Source of the DNA: CAIXOA01 sp041653635
GTDB lineage: Archaea > Micrarchaeota > Micrarchaeia > Anstonellales > Bilamarchaeaceae
Reading direction: 5' to 3'
DNA length: 64,000 nucleotides
NCBI GenBank assembly: GCA_041653635.1
Contig: JBAZFC010000001.1
Location: forward strand, 248,001 to 312,000
A model generated the notes under the pieces. That model was not told the origin of the DNA, did not search any database, and worked only from the letters and a program-made list of their open reading frames with translations. Shown piece after piece: positions 8,299-15,740 of the stretch (the stretch's first letter is position 1; each line of letters opens with the position of its first letter). The translations under genes and the position numbers were made by a program.

Positions 8299-8349
8299 CA
8301 GGATTACCGAAAATAATTAAAATAGGTGAAATATAATACTTATACCTAT
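8299..8349. promoter_or_regulatory. Divergent promoter between the HTH-CBS gene and pyrG
   Basis: A/T-rich. TTAAAAT (about 8318-8324) lies 25-27 bases before the pyrG ATG, giving a leaderless start; read on the other strand the same region (TTTTAATTA) lies about 21 bases before the HTH-CBS start. An inverted repeat ATAGGT (8322-8327) / ACCTAT (8344-8349) spans the pyrG promoter and start codon and may be an operator. Confidence 0.45.
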
Positions 8350-9949
8350 GGCACGGACGAAATTTATTGTTGTCATGGGTTCAATAATGTCTGGCCTCGG
8401 GAAAGGCATCTTATCTTCTTCTATCGCAAGGCTGCTGAAAAAACGCGGATACAAAGTGCTGCCCATCAAATTTGACGGATACCTGAACGTGGACTGCGGG
8501 ACGATGAACCCGTTCAGGCATGGGGAAGTTTTCGTATTGGACGACGGCTCGGAAGTGGACATGGACTTCGGGACTTATGAGAGGTTCCTGAACCAATCCC
8601 TTACCGGGAAATCCAGCATAACCGGCGGGAAGATATTCAAGAAGGTCATAGAGAAGGAAAGGAGGGGGGATTATCTGGGGAGGGACGTGCAGTTCGTGCC
8701 CCACCTCACGGATGAGATAAAATGCTGGGTGAAATGCGTAGCCGAGGAGGAGAAGGCGGACATAGTGCTCATAGAGGTGGGCGGGACGATAGGGGATTTG
8801 GAGAACGGCTATTTCGTTGAGGCGATGAGGCAGCTCGGGCACGAGCTGGGGAAGGACCTGCTTTTCATACAATTGACGTTTGTGCCAACGCTCGGAAAAG
8901 GGGAATTGAAGACGAAACCAACGCAGCATGCGAACCGGCTGATACAGAGCATGGGGATAAGGCCGGAAATCGTGATATGCAGGGGCGACGAGCCCCTCAC
9001 TAAGGAATCCAAGGAGAAGATAAGCCTCTATTGCAACGTCCCGATGGAGAACGTGCTGGACGACCCGTTCGTGCAGACCGTCTATCAATTGCCGGAGATG
9101 CTGGAGAAGCAGAACCTTTACGGGGTTCTGGCGGACAGGCTGGAATTGAGGAAGGGTTCTGTGGAGGAGAGCGACTGGGAGAGGCTGGTGGGGAGGATAC
9201 TCAAGCCGACCGCGGAATTGCGCGTGGGGGTGGTGGGCAAATACACCTCCGTGAGCGACGCGTATGTGAGCATAAAGGAGGCGCTGGTGCATTCCGGGGC
9301 CGTGGTGGGCGCGCACGTGAGGATGGACTTCGTGGAATCCACGGACATTGAGGAGAAGGGCGCGAAGGAACTGGAGAAGTATGATGCGATAATAGTGCCC
9401 GGAGGGTTCGGGAAGAGGGGCACGGAAGGGAAGATAAAGGCGATACAATATTGCAGGGAGAACGGCGTGCCTTATCTCGGATTATGCCTGGGGATGCAAT
9501 TGATGGTGGTGGAATACGCGAGGAACGTATGCGGACTAAAGGGCGCGAATTCCACGGAAATGGAGAAGGAGACGCCGCATCCTGTGATTGACATACTTCC
9601 GGAGCAGGTGAGCATAATAGAGAAAGGGGCGACGATGCGCCTCGGGGCTTACCCGTGCATCCTGAAGGAGGGGACGAAGGCGTTTGAGTTATATGGGGAA
9701 AAAAACATTAGTGAGAGGCACAGGCACAGGTATGAGGTTAATCCAAATTATTCCGGAAAGCTGGAGGAGGGCGGGCTGGTAATCTCCGGAACCTCCCCGA
9801 AAAACAATATAGTGGAGATGTGCGAATGGAAGGAAGGGTTCGGGATTGGGACGCAGGCGCATCCCGAGCTGAAGAGCAGATTGGAGGCGCCGGCGCCATT
9901 GTTTGTGGGATTATTGAAATCGGCGCTGAAGAGAAAGAAAAAAGACTAG
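8348..9949 (+). CDS. pyrG: CTP synthase
   Basis: 533 residues, full length. Aminates UTP to CTP with glutamine and ATP. The N-terminal synthetase domain starts KFIVVMGSIMSGLGKGI (P-loop) and contains GEVFVLDDGSEVDMDFGTYERF. The C-terminal class I glutaminase has the nucleophile in LGLCLGMQLM and the His-Glu pair in AHPELKSR. Small departures from the common family sequence: KFDGYLNVDCGTMNPF, where most have DPYxNxDxGTMxP, and AHPE where FHPE is usual. Divergent from an HTH-CBS regulator. Confidence 0.96.
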   Translation: MARTKFIVVMGSIMSGLGKGILSSSIARLLKKRGYKVLPIKFDGYLNVDCGTMNPFRHGEVFVLDDGSEVDMDFGTYERFLNQSLTGKSSITGGKIFKKVIEKERRGDYLGRDVQFVPHLTDEIKCWVKCVAEEEKADIVLIEVGGTIGDLENGYFVEAMRQLGHELGKDLLFIQLTFVPTLGKGELKTKPTQHANRLIQSMGIRPEIVICRGDEPLTKESKEKISLYCNVPMENVLDDPFVQTVYQLPEMLEKQNLYGVLADRLELRKGSVEESDWERLVGRILKPTAELRVGVVGKYTSVSDAYVSIKEALVHSGAVVGAHVRMDFVESTDIEEKGAKELEKYDAIIVPGGFGKRGTEGKIKAIQYCRENGVPYLGLCLGMQLMVVEYARNVCGLKGANSTEMEKETPHPVIDILPEQVSIIEKGATMRLGAYPCILKEGTKAFELYGEKNISERHRHRYEVNPNYSGKLEEGGLVISGTSPKNNIVEMCEWKEGFGIGTQAHPELKSRLEAPAPLFVGLLKSALKRKKKD

Positions 9950-9967
9950 GGCGCCGGACAAAAAAGA

Positions 9968-10309
9968 CTAAAGCCCAATTTCCTTGTGCGGAACTGAAGA
10001 GAGCGCATTCCTCAGCCGATAATCCTCTATTATGAGGCCGGCCTTCTTCACCTTCTCGTGCCTCCCCCCCGCTTCTCCTACTATTGTATCCACGTATAAG
10101 CCGAAATCCGAGAGGTTGCGGGAGCCGTCCTCCATCATTGTTGAGAGGATTTTCGCAACGAGGCCCCTTCCATGCTCGTCGCTTCCCCAGATGCTGAGGG
10201 AGAGCGCGACCTGGTCAACGAAAAAGTCCCTGTCCAGCTCGCCCATCCCGTCCCATACGCGCACGAGCCTGGCCTTCGTTTGCTCATCAACGTCTTCGAA
10301 AACCCCCAT
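9968..10309 (-). CDS. Conserved-looking small protein of unknown function, 113 aa
   Basis: Start chosen at the ATG at 10309 (MGVFEDVDEQTKARLVRVWD); in-frame codons further up overlap the previous gene. Acidic N-terminal half with WDGMGELDRDFFVDQVALSL, then a GLVAKILSTMMEDGSRNLSD helix and a basic C-terminus (RHEKVKKAGLIIEDYRLRNA). Soluble, mostly helical by eye, no metal or nucleotide motif. Last of three small unknown genes following the DRG GTPase on the same strand. Family not recognised. Confidence 0.6.
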   Translation of the reverse strand: MGVFEDVDEQTKARLVRVWDGMGELDRDFFVDQVALSLSIWGSDEHGRGLVAKILSTMMEDGSRNLSDFGLYVDTIVGEAGGRHEKVKKAGLIIEDYRLRNALSSVPHKEIGL

Positions 10310-10313
10310 CCCA

Positions 10314-10547
10314 TCACCACTTTCCCAGCGGGGCCGTGCCCTTCTTTTCCACGCACTGGTCAAGAAGCAGCCCCAGCTTGTCCGCCATCTGCTGCGATTT
10401 CCTATCAATAGTGACCGTGGGCAGCTCCTCCGAGCGCCTGTACGGAACCTCGGAATACTTCACCCTGCCCTGCTCTATCCTTTCCTCTATATGCCTTAAA
10501 GTATCATGAACAGAAACCTTTTCCCGGGTGCCTTGTTCCCGCGCCAT
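10314..10547 (-). CDS. Small charged protein of unknown function, 77 aa
   Basis: Start at the ATG at 10547 (MAREQGTREKVSVHDTLRHI), placed by the TATA box about 34 bases upstream; a longer reading from 10631 would run into the preceding gene and lose the promoter. A helical HDTLRHIEERIEQG stretch, then SEELPTVTIDRKSQQMADKL. Pattern and size could suit a toxin-antitoxin or regulatory protein, but no hallmark is present. Its stop lies five bases before the start of the next gene. Confidence 0.55.
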   Translation of the reverse strand: MAREQGTREKVSVHDTLRHIEERIEQGRVKYSEVPYRRSEELPTVTIDRKSQQMADKLGLLLDQCVEKKGTAPLGKW

Positions 10548-10576
10548 CCCAACACCACATATTTTGCTCCGCCCAC

Positions 10577-10585
10577 ATTTATATA
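10577..10585 (-). promoter_or_regulatory. TATA box for the 77-aa gene
   Basis: On the minus strand this reads TATATAAAT, a strong archaeal TATA element, about 34 bases before the ATG at 10547 and just past the stop codon of the upstream 88-aa gene. It gives the two downstream small genes a promoter of their own. Confidence 0.55.
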
Positions 10586-10588
10586 CAT

Positions 10589-10855
10589 TCACTTTATCCT
10601 GATTTGGAACTCCGGTTCTATCTTTCTCCATTCGCCCATGTAATATTGGTAAAGCGTCTTTGTGGTGGAGTCATAGACCAGGCTGGTGGTGTTCGCGGCC
10701 TCGGTCGGGCGGTCCACCTCTATGAGCGGGAAACGGTACAGCCATGGGATTTTCTCCCTCAGCTCGTTCCTCTCAACGAACGAGACGAGCTTCTTCTCCT
10801 TCTTCTTCGCCTCGCACCATTCTATCACTTTTTTTATCTCTTCAGCGGTGGGCAT
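10589..10855 (-). CDS. Small protein of unknown function, 88 aa
   Basis: Begins MPTAEEIKKVIEWCEAKKKE, a basic amphipathic helix, followed by a probably beta-rich part with WLYRFPLIEVDRPTEA and a tail TKTLYQYYMGEWRKIEPEF. One cysteine, no membrane segment. Starts four bases after the stop of the DRG GTPase gene, so almost certainly in the same operon, which hints at a ribosome- or translation-linked role; that is inference only. Family not recognised. Confidence 0.6.
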   Translation of the reverse strand: MPTAEEIKKVIEWCEAKKKEKKLVSFVERNELREKIPWLYRFPLIEVDRPTEAANTTSLVYDSTTKTLYQYYMGEWRKIEPEFQIRIK

Positions 10856-10859
10856 GCAA

Positions 10860-11945
10860 TCACTTCTTCACAACACAAACTACGTCCCCGTCCTGGAGCA
10901 CGTGGTCGGAACCGACGCGCTGGCCCTGGAATTTGGCGCTCTTGCCCCATATGAGTGCGTATTTGAAATCCTTGAGGAAGCCCTTCGGGAGCTTCTTGCA
11001 CATATCCTCTATAGTGGCGCCCTTCCTCATTATCATGGGCTCGTTCCATTTGATTTCTCCGGTGCGGGGCTTGGTGTAGATTTTCATGAACCCCAATTTT
11101 TCGTAAATGGCCTTCTTGAGCTCCTCTATGCCGGCACCCCTGTCCGCGGAAATCCCGATTGCGCCTGCAGGGAACCCGGGCGGCATCCCGCCGGTGAGGT
11201 CCACCTTGTTCACTACGACGAGGGATTTGGAATATACCCTGTTGCCTTCCAGAATGTCAATCAAATCATCCGCGGTGTAGTCGTCCCCGAAGGTTATGTC
11301 GCCGTTGTGGTATCCGTATTCGTTGAGGATGGAGATTATCGCCTGGGAGGTGAGGCGCGTGAGCTTGACGGCGGAGTGGATCCTTATGCCCCCTTTTATG
11401 CCCTTCTTGACGCTTATGCGCGGCGGGTGGCCTTCAAGCCTTATGCCCACTTCCCGCAGCTCGGTTGTAATCACGTCATATTGCCAGCGGTTCTTGGGGT
11501 CAATGAGGATTAGTATGAGGTCCGCCTTCCTCGCCACGGAAAGGATTTCCCTTCCCCTCCCCTTCCCCTGCTGCGCGCCCTCTATGATGCCGGGCAGGTC
11601 AAGGATTTGGATGCTCGCGCCCCCGTATTCCATTATTCCTGGGATGCATTCAAGGGTGGTGAATTCGTATGCCGCGATTTTGGATTTCGCATTGGTTATC
11701 TTTGTGATGAGGGTGGATTTGCCCACGCTCGGGAACCCTACCATTACGACGGTGGCGTCGCCCTCCTTCCTTATGTCAAAGCCGCCCCCGCTTATGGAGG
11801 AGCGCTTTATCGCCTGGCTGACGCGCTCGCGCTTGAGGCGTGCTATCTTCGCGAGGAGGAGCCCGATGTGGTGCTCGGTGCCCTTGTGCCGCTTGGTGTT
11901 GCGGACTTCGTCCTCCAGCGCTTTTATCTTCTCGTCTACGCCCAT
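10860..11945 (-). CDS. DRG/Rbg-family GTPase with TGS domain
   Basis: 361 residues from the ATG at 11945, the canonical MGVDEKIKALEDEVRNTKRH; an ORF extension to 12110 would run into the divergent gene. Order: N-terminal helical region (LLLAKIARLKRERVSQAI), G1 GFPSVGKST, G2 Thr in AYEFTTLECIPG, G3 LDLPGII, G4 NKVDL, G5 ISADRG, then a C-terminal TGS domain (TGEIKWNEPMIMRKGATIED... LQDGDVVCVVKK). DRG proteins bind ribosomes and promote translation. It shares a bidirectional TATA box with the divergent secretion ATPase gene. Confidence 0.95.
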   Translation of the reverse strand: MGVDEKIKALEDEVRNTKRHKGTEHHIGLLLAKIARLKRERVSQAIKRSSISGGGFDIRKEGDATVVMVGFPSVGKSTLITKITNAKSKIAAYEFTTLECIPGIMEYGGASIQILDLPGIIEGAQQGKGRGREILSVARKADLILILIDPKNRWQYDVITTELREVGIRLEGHPPRISVKKGIKGGIRIHSAVKLTRLTSQAIISILNEYGYHNGDITFGDDYTADDLIDILEGNRVYSKSLVVVNKVDLTGGMPPGFPAGAIGISADRGAGIEELKKAIYEKLGFMKIYTKPRTGEIKWNEPMIMRKGATIEDMCKKLPKGFLKDFKYALIWGKSAKFQGQRVGSDHVLQDGDVVCVVKK

Positions 11946-11967
11946 CGGATTGGATATCAGCAGCAAG

Positions 11968-11977
11968 GTTTTAATTC
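11968..11977. promoter_or_regulatory. Bidirectional TATA box between DRG GTPase and secretion ATPase
   Basis: GGTTTTAATT lies about 26 bases before both the minus-strand ATG at 11945 and the plus-strand ATG at 11999. One near-symmetric element can therefore serve both leaderless genes, and it fixes both start codons. Confidence 0.55.
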
Positions 11978-11998
11978 TGCATCTGCGAGTGCTGGCGC

Positions 11999-14269
11999 AT
12001 GTGCAACATCGTCCTCGAAGGTACCCGTGGCGTAGTGGACATGTCAAAATGCCCTTTTGAGTTCGCATCCGCCGAATTCCTGAACTTCCATTTGAAGGAC
12101 TTGTCCACAATTGAGGAGCCGATAAAGACGCTCCGTTATGAGGAGGAAATCATCGTTGAGCTGGATGAGGACAAGACCGAGATGCTCACCGAATACGCGG
12201 GCGTGATAAAGCAGATAGAGGGGCTGCTCCTGGACAAGGAGGTCTACGGGCTGGAGCAGGACGAGAATTATTCAAAAAGAAGGGAGGCGCTCCGAAAGTT
12301 CTACGAGTTCATGTTCATGAACCCGCTCATGGCGGAGAGGGTGCTGCGCGACTACAAGGAGCCGGCTGCGGAGCGCGCGGTGTTCGCGAAGGGGCAGCAC
12401 ACCTTCCGAGCGTGGATAAACGGGATCCTAAAGAGCTTCGTGGACACGCGGCTGTTCCTGCTCACTAAAGAAGTTGGGGACCTGCGCGCGGCGTTCCTCT
12501 CGCTCCTGGGGCTGAAGAGCATGGGCTTCGTGTCTTCGCTCCTGTTGGAAATACCGGCGAACGCGAAGCCGGTGGACGTGCCTGAGGCGAAATACGATTT
12601 GAGGTACGGGGTTTCCACACAGCTTTATGAGATTCCCGGGGGCGAGGCGTTCATCTACGTGCAGGAGAACAAGGGCATAAACGAACTGCCTCCCGAGCTC
12701 ACGGCGATGATGAAGGGGCTCATAGAGGCGCAGATGAAGGAGACTTTTCCGGAAGAGCAGTTTGACATCCTTTACCAGTTGAAAACTAGGGAGTACAGGC
12801 AGTACTTCCTGGACGAGGCGATAAAGAAGGGCGTGGAGATTACGCCGCACCAGGCGCTCATAATGGGCAGGGAGGTCGCGAACTGGATTGTCGGGCTCGG
12901 CTCGCCCATTGAGAACCTCGCGTTGGACAGCGAGAACATCACTGACATCTATATTGATTCAGAGAACTCCCCTCTCTATATTGAGCACGCAAGGTTCGGG
13001 ATTTGCCATACGTTGTACAGGTATAGCCGCCCCTTGCTGGAACGCGCGTTCAGGAACATCGTACTCTCGGAGAAGGGGCGCAAATTTGATGACATGAACC
13101 CGGTCGTGGACGTGGTCGTGAGGAGGCACTCCATGAGGACGCACCTCCAGAGGCCGCCCGCGACCTTCGGGCCGCTCGTAGGGGCATTGAGGATAATGCA
13201 GGAGGCGCCCTTCACATACGCGCAGTATTTGTATTTCCGTTCGTTCAGCCCGTTCTTTGCAGGGTATGATGACACGATGGTCGGGCTTGGATGCAGCGAG
13301 GCTGTGCTCGGGCTGAAAGGCGTGGGGAAGACGGCTTTCACCGCGGCTAAAATAATTGCGATAGGGACGAAGAAGAGGATTATCCCCATCCAGGACATAC
13401 AGGAAATTCCTGTGGGTGCATTTAGGAAACGCGGCTTCCACATCGGGGCCGCGAAGGTGAAGGCAGGAATAGATGAGGGGCCCACGTACAAGCCCACGGG
13501 CGAGCTGGACCTTGTGCAGATGGCGAACGCCCTTTTGAGAATGGGCGACGCGGCACTGGTGATTAACGAAATCAGGTCAAGGAGCGCCGTGCAGGGGGTA
13601 ATTAACCTGTTGAACACGCAACCCGGCGTGTTTTTGCTGTACAACCTGCACGCCGAGTCTCTAAAGGATGTGCAGGACCGCCTTGAATTGGTGTTCGGGA
13701 TTCCTTCCGCATCCATGTTTGCCACGGACAGATATACCTTCCTGAAGAAGTTGCGCTTTGGGAGGAAGGGGCGCGTGTATAGGGTGCTTGGATACGAGTA
13801 TGAGAGCGACCCCGCGAACAGGCAGTTCGTTGAGGTGTTCAAGTACAGGCGCGGCCCGGACATAGAGTCCTGCAACGTTGAGCCGAAGTTCATCAAGAAC
13901 CCGGAGGCGCTGCTCTGGGACTTTGACAAGGTGGACATGGGCAAGCTGCAGGGGCACCTTGATTTGCAGTTCATCCCGCCTGTGCTCGTGCGCAGGAGCG
14001 ACGAGAGCGGCATCCCGCCGGAGCAGTACATACTGCAGGCGTTCCTGAAGGGCAAGATGTACTACAAGGCGTACAAGGCGAGCATGGATACGAATGACAA
14101 ATTGCTCAGGGAAATAGATTTCATCGTCAAGCTGAACACCGCGACCAACAGGATGCTTGCGGACCTTGAGCAGGAGAACGGAAGCGTGGACTACAAGGAG
14201 GCGCAGGTGCGCCTTGACGCGATATTCAAGCAGCAGTACCAGGCGGAAATGACTTCAAGGACCGCCTAA
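11999..14269 (+). CDS. Type II/IV secretion ATPase (VirB11/TadA/archaellum-type)
   Basis: 756 residues, start placed by the TATA box 26 bases upstream (next in-frame ATG is 12041). A roughly 300-residue N-terminal domain precedes the ATPase core: Walker A GLKGVGKT near 437-444, an acidic Walker B-like stretch DAALVINEIRSRSAVQG and a His-box HAESLKDVQDRLE, as in GspE/VirB11 motors. It probably drives assembly of a pilus or secretion filament at the membrane, together with the A24 peptidase at 6899. No membrane platform gene is adjacent. The stop overlaps the convergent neighbour by four bases. Confidence 0.9.
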   Translation: MCNIVLEGTRGVVDMSKCPFEFASAEFLNFHLKDLSTIEEPIKTLRYEEEIIVELDEDKTEMLTEYAGVIKQIEGLLLDKEVYGLEQDENYSKRREALRKFYEFMFMNPLMAERVLRDYKEPAAERAVFAKGQHTFRAWINGILKSFVDTRLFLLTKEVGDLRAAFLSLLGLKSMGFVSSLLLEIPANAKPVDVPEAKYDLRYGVSTQLYEIPGGEAFIYVQENKGINELPPELTAMMKGLIEAQMKETFPEEQFDILYQLKTREYRQYFLDEAIKKGVEITPHQALIMGREVANWIVGLGSPIENLALDSENITDIYIDSENSPLYIEHARFGICHTLYRYSRPLLERAFRNIVLSEKGRKFDDMNPVVDVVVRRHSMRTHLQRPPATFGPLVGALRIMQEAPFTYAQYLYFRSFSPFFAGYDDTMVGLGCSEAVLGLKGVGKTAFTAAKIIAIGTKKRIIPIQDIQEIPVGAFRKRGFHIGAAKVKAGIDEGPTYKPTGELDLVQMANALLRMGDAALVINEIRSRSAVQGVINLLNTQPGVFLLYNLHAESLKDVQDRLELVFGIPSASMFATDRYTFLKKLRFGRKGRVYRVLGYEYESDPANRQFVEVFKYRRGPDIESCNVEPKFIKNPEALLWDFDKVDMGKLQGHLDLQFIPPVLVRRSDESGIPPEQYILQAFLKGKMYYKAYKASMDTNDKLLREIDFIVKLNTATNRMLADLEQENGSVDYKEAQVRLDAIFKQQYQAEMTSRTA

Positions 14270-15036
14270 TCCGCGTTCTTCTGCGGGAATATCCGGGAGA
14301 GGTATTCGGAGTTCTTGAGAAGGATATTGTGGATTCCGCTCCCATATTGAAGGGCTTTCTTCTTTCTCTTTACCGCAAGTTCAGGGACTCCGAGGAACTT
14401 TGCCGCCTCCCTTAGGACGCACTTCTTCAGCTTCCTGTCCTCCATCCTCTGCTGGAGCGGTATGGAGAATGCAATCTTTTCCAATTCGGGATTGTAGAAG
14501 GGGAACCTTGCTTCTATATCATATTTCCTCATCGCCTTCTTTATCATCTTAATCTCCCTATCCTTCAGGGTGGAATATTCATCCCTGAGAAGGGCTTCCA
14601 GGTTGTTCCCTTCGTCCGCATAGGTGTAATACCTCTCATAGCCCACGAACAACTCCTCTGCCCCGGTCCCGAAAAGCATCACCTCTATTTTTTCCTTCTT
14701 CGCCATTTCGCCCGCCGCGCAGAGCGGGACGAGAAGTTCCACTTTGAGGAAATCCCCCGGATAAATGGAATAAGCCGTTTTGTAGAGCTCCATTATTTCG
14801 TTCTGGCCCAGGACTTTTGTGTGGAGGGGGATGCCCATCTTTTGCGCGAGCACTTCGGAATATTGGAGGTCCTCGCACCTTTCCGTTCCAACTGTGAATA
14901 GTTCCGGGGCGGAATACTTTTTCGCCACGTGCGCAATCAGGGTGGAATCCAGCCCGCCGGAGAAGGCTATGCCCGGCCTGTCCTCTAATGACTGCTGGAT
15001 GCTTTCCTCCAACGCCTTGGCGAGTTCAACTAGCAT
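14266..15036 (-). CDS. Asparagine-synthase-like PP-loop ATPase without glutaminase domain
   Basis: 256 residues. PP-loop SGGLDSTLIAHVAKKY (about 26-41) and a second conserved stretch LFGTGAEELFVGYERY match the C-terminal synthetase domain of asparagine synthase; DIEARFPFYNPELEKIAF is the usual DxxxRxPFLD-like site. The N-terminal glutamine-hydrolysing domain is missing, so the ammonia source and the acceptor are unknown. Such stand-alone domains occur in archaea and may amidate other carboxylates. Convergent, four-base overlap with the secretion ATPase gene. Confidence 0.8.
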   Translation of the reverse strand: MLVELAKALEESIQQSLEDRPGIAFSGGLDSTLIAHVAKKYSAPELFTVGTERCEDLQYSEVLAQKMGIPLHTKVLGQNEIMELYKTAYSIYPGDFLKVELLVPLCAAGEMAKKEKIEVMLFGTGAEELFVGYERYYTYADEGNNLEALLRDEYSTLKDREIKMIKKAMRKYDIEARFPFYNPELEKIAFSIPLQQRMEDRKLKKCVLREAAKFLGVPELAVKRKKKALQYGSGIHNILLKNSEYLSRIFPQKNAD

Positions 15037-15066
15037 AATGAGTCCTAAATAGCGTGGGCAGCAAGG

Positions 15067-15567
15067 TTATTTAAGAACTATCCTGCCGCCCTCAGTTATC
15101 CCGTGCCTTTCGCTGAACCCCTTATTTACCTCTAAAACGTAGAGGGCTTCCGCATCCGGTGGATAAGTGGGACAGGGGTCGGAGATGCAGGAATCCATTT
15201 GTATTATGTCCACTATTGTCCCGTTCGCATCCATGTAGATTGCGTCCAGCGGTATTAGCGTATTTTTCATCCAGAACGCATAGGTTCCGGGTTGCTGGAA
15301 CACGAAGAGCATCCCCTCGTCTTCGGGAAGGGATTCCCGGAACATCAATCCCTGCTCAAGCTCGCCCATGCTGTCCGCCACCTCAACATAGACGGGGATT
15401 TGCGCCCCCGCGCCGTTCGTGATTGTGAGTTCTTCCTTTCCGGGGCGGGGGTTCTGGGTGAGGAGGAAGAAAACAGCCACTAATACGGCTACGGAGATTA
15501 GAAAGTAAATAATGTTGTTGTCCTTTTTCGGAGATTCCAGAGAATTTGGCTTCTTTTTCATAAACAT
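15067..15567 (-). CDS. Membrane-anchored DUF192 protein
   Basis: 166 residues (start at 15567 or two codons later). A lysine-rich N-terminus is followed by one membrane segment (IIYFLISVAVLVAVFFLL, about 19-36), then a DUF192 domain outside: VEVADSMGELEQGLMFRESL, GMLFVFQQPGTYAFWMKNTL, PLDAIYMDANGTIVDI, ending in LEVNKGFSERHGITEGGRI. DUF192 proteins are small secreted beta proteins of unknown biochemical role. A CISDPC pair is visible in the usual variable loop. Confidence 0.88.
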   Translation of the reverse strand: MFMKKKPNSLESPKKDNNIIYFLISVAVLVAVFFLLTQNPRPGKEELTITNGAGAQIPVYVEVADSMGELEQGLMFRESLPEDEGMLFVFQQPGTYAFWMKNTLIPLDAIYMDANGTIVDIIQMDSCISDPCPTYPPDAEALYVLEVNKGFSERHGITEGGRIVLK

Positions 15568-15596
15568 CCGTCGGGGGGTTATGATTATGGTAAAGA

Positions 15597-15616
15597 GAAG
15601 GGGGGCATCCCCCCTT
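15597..15616 (-). terminator. GC hairpin downstream of tRNA-Arg
   Basis: GAAGGGGG (15597-15604) and CCCCCTTC (15609-15616) form an 8-bp stem with a 4-base loop, 11 bases beyond the tRNA 3' end on the minus strand. The following bases on that strand (TCTTTACC) are only weakly T-rich. It may end or separate tRNA transcription from the downstream DUF192 gene. Confidence 0.4.
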
Positions 15617-15626
15617 CCTCTTCCAA

Positions 15627-15701
15627 TCGGGCCCGGTGGGATTTGAACCCACGACCTACATCTTAGGAGGATGCCGCGCTATCCAGGCTGCGCTACGGGC
15701 C
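15627..15701 (-). tRNA. tRNA-Arg (anticodon CCU)
   Basis: On the minus strand a complete cloverleaf: acceptor GGGCCCG / CGGGCCC, D-stem GCGC / GCGC, anticodon stem GCAUC / GAUGU with loop CUCCUAA (anticodon CCU), and T-arm GUGGG-UUCAAAU-CCCAC, discriminator G. CCA is not encoded and no intron is seen. It reads AGG, by far the commonest Arg codon in the genes of this window. Confidence 0.95.
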
Positions 15702-15732
15702 CTAATGAGATAAACAATTCTTGCGGCAAGAG

Positions 15733-15740
15733 TATAAAAA
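15733..15740 (-). promoter_or_regulatory. TATA box of tRNA-Arg
   Basis: Reads TTTTTATA on the minus strand, about 35 bases before the tRNA 5' end, the usual archaeal spacing allowing a short 5' leader. It abuts the stop codon of the upstream lipoprotein gene. Confidence 0.55.

Noticed and set aside
10860..12110. Longer N-terminus for the DRG GTPase up to 12110
   Set aside because: The extra 55 codons overlap the divergent gene, lack family similarity, and the shared TATA box places the start at 11945.
15597..15616. Hairpin as part of a structured RNA gene
   Set aside because: Short stem, no further conserved structure; more simply a terminator or separator.
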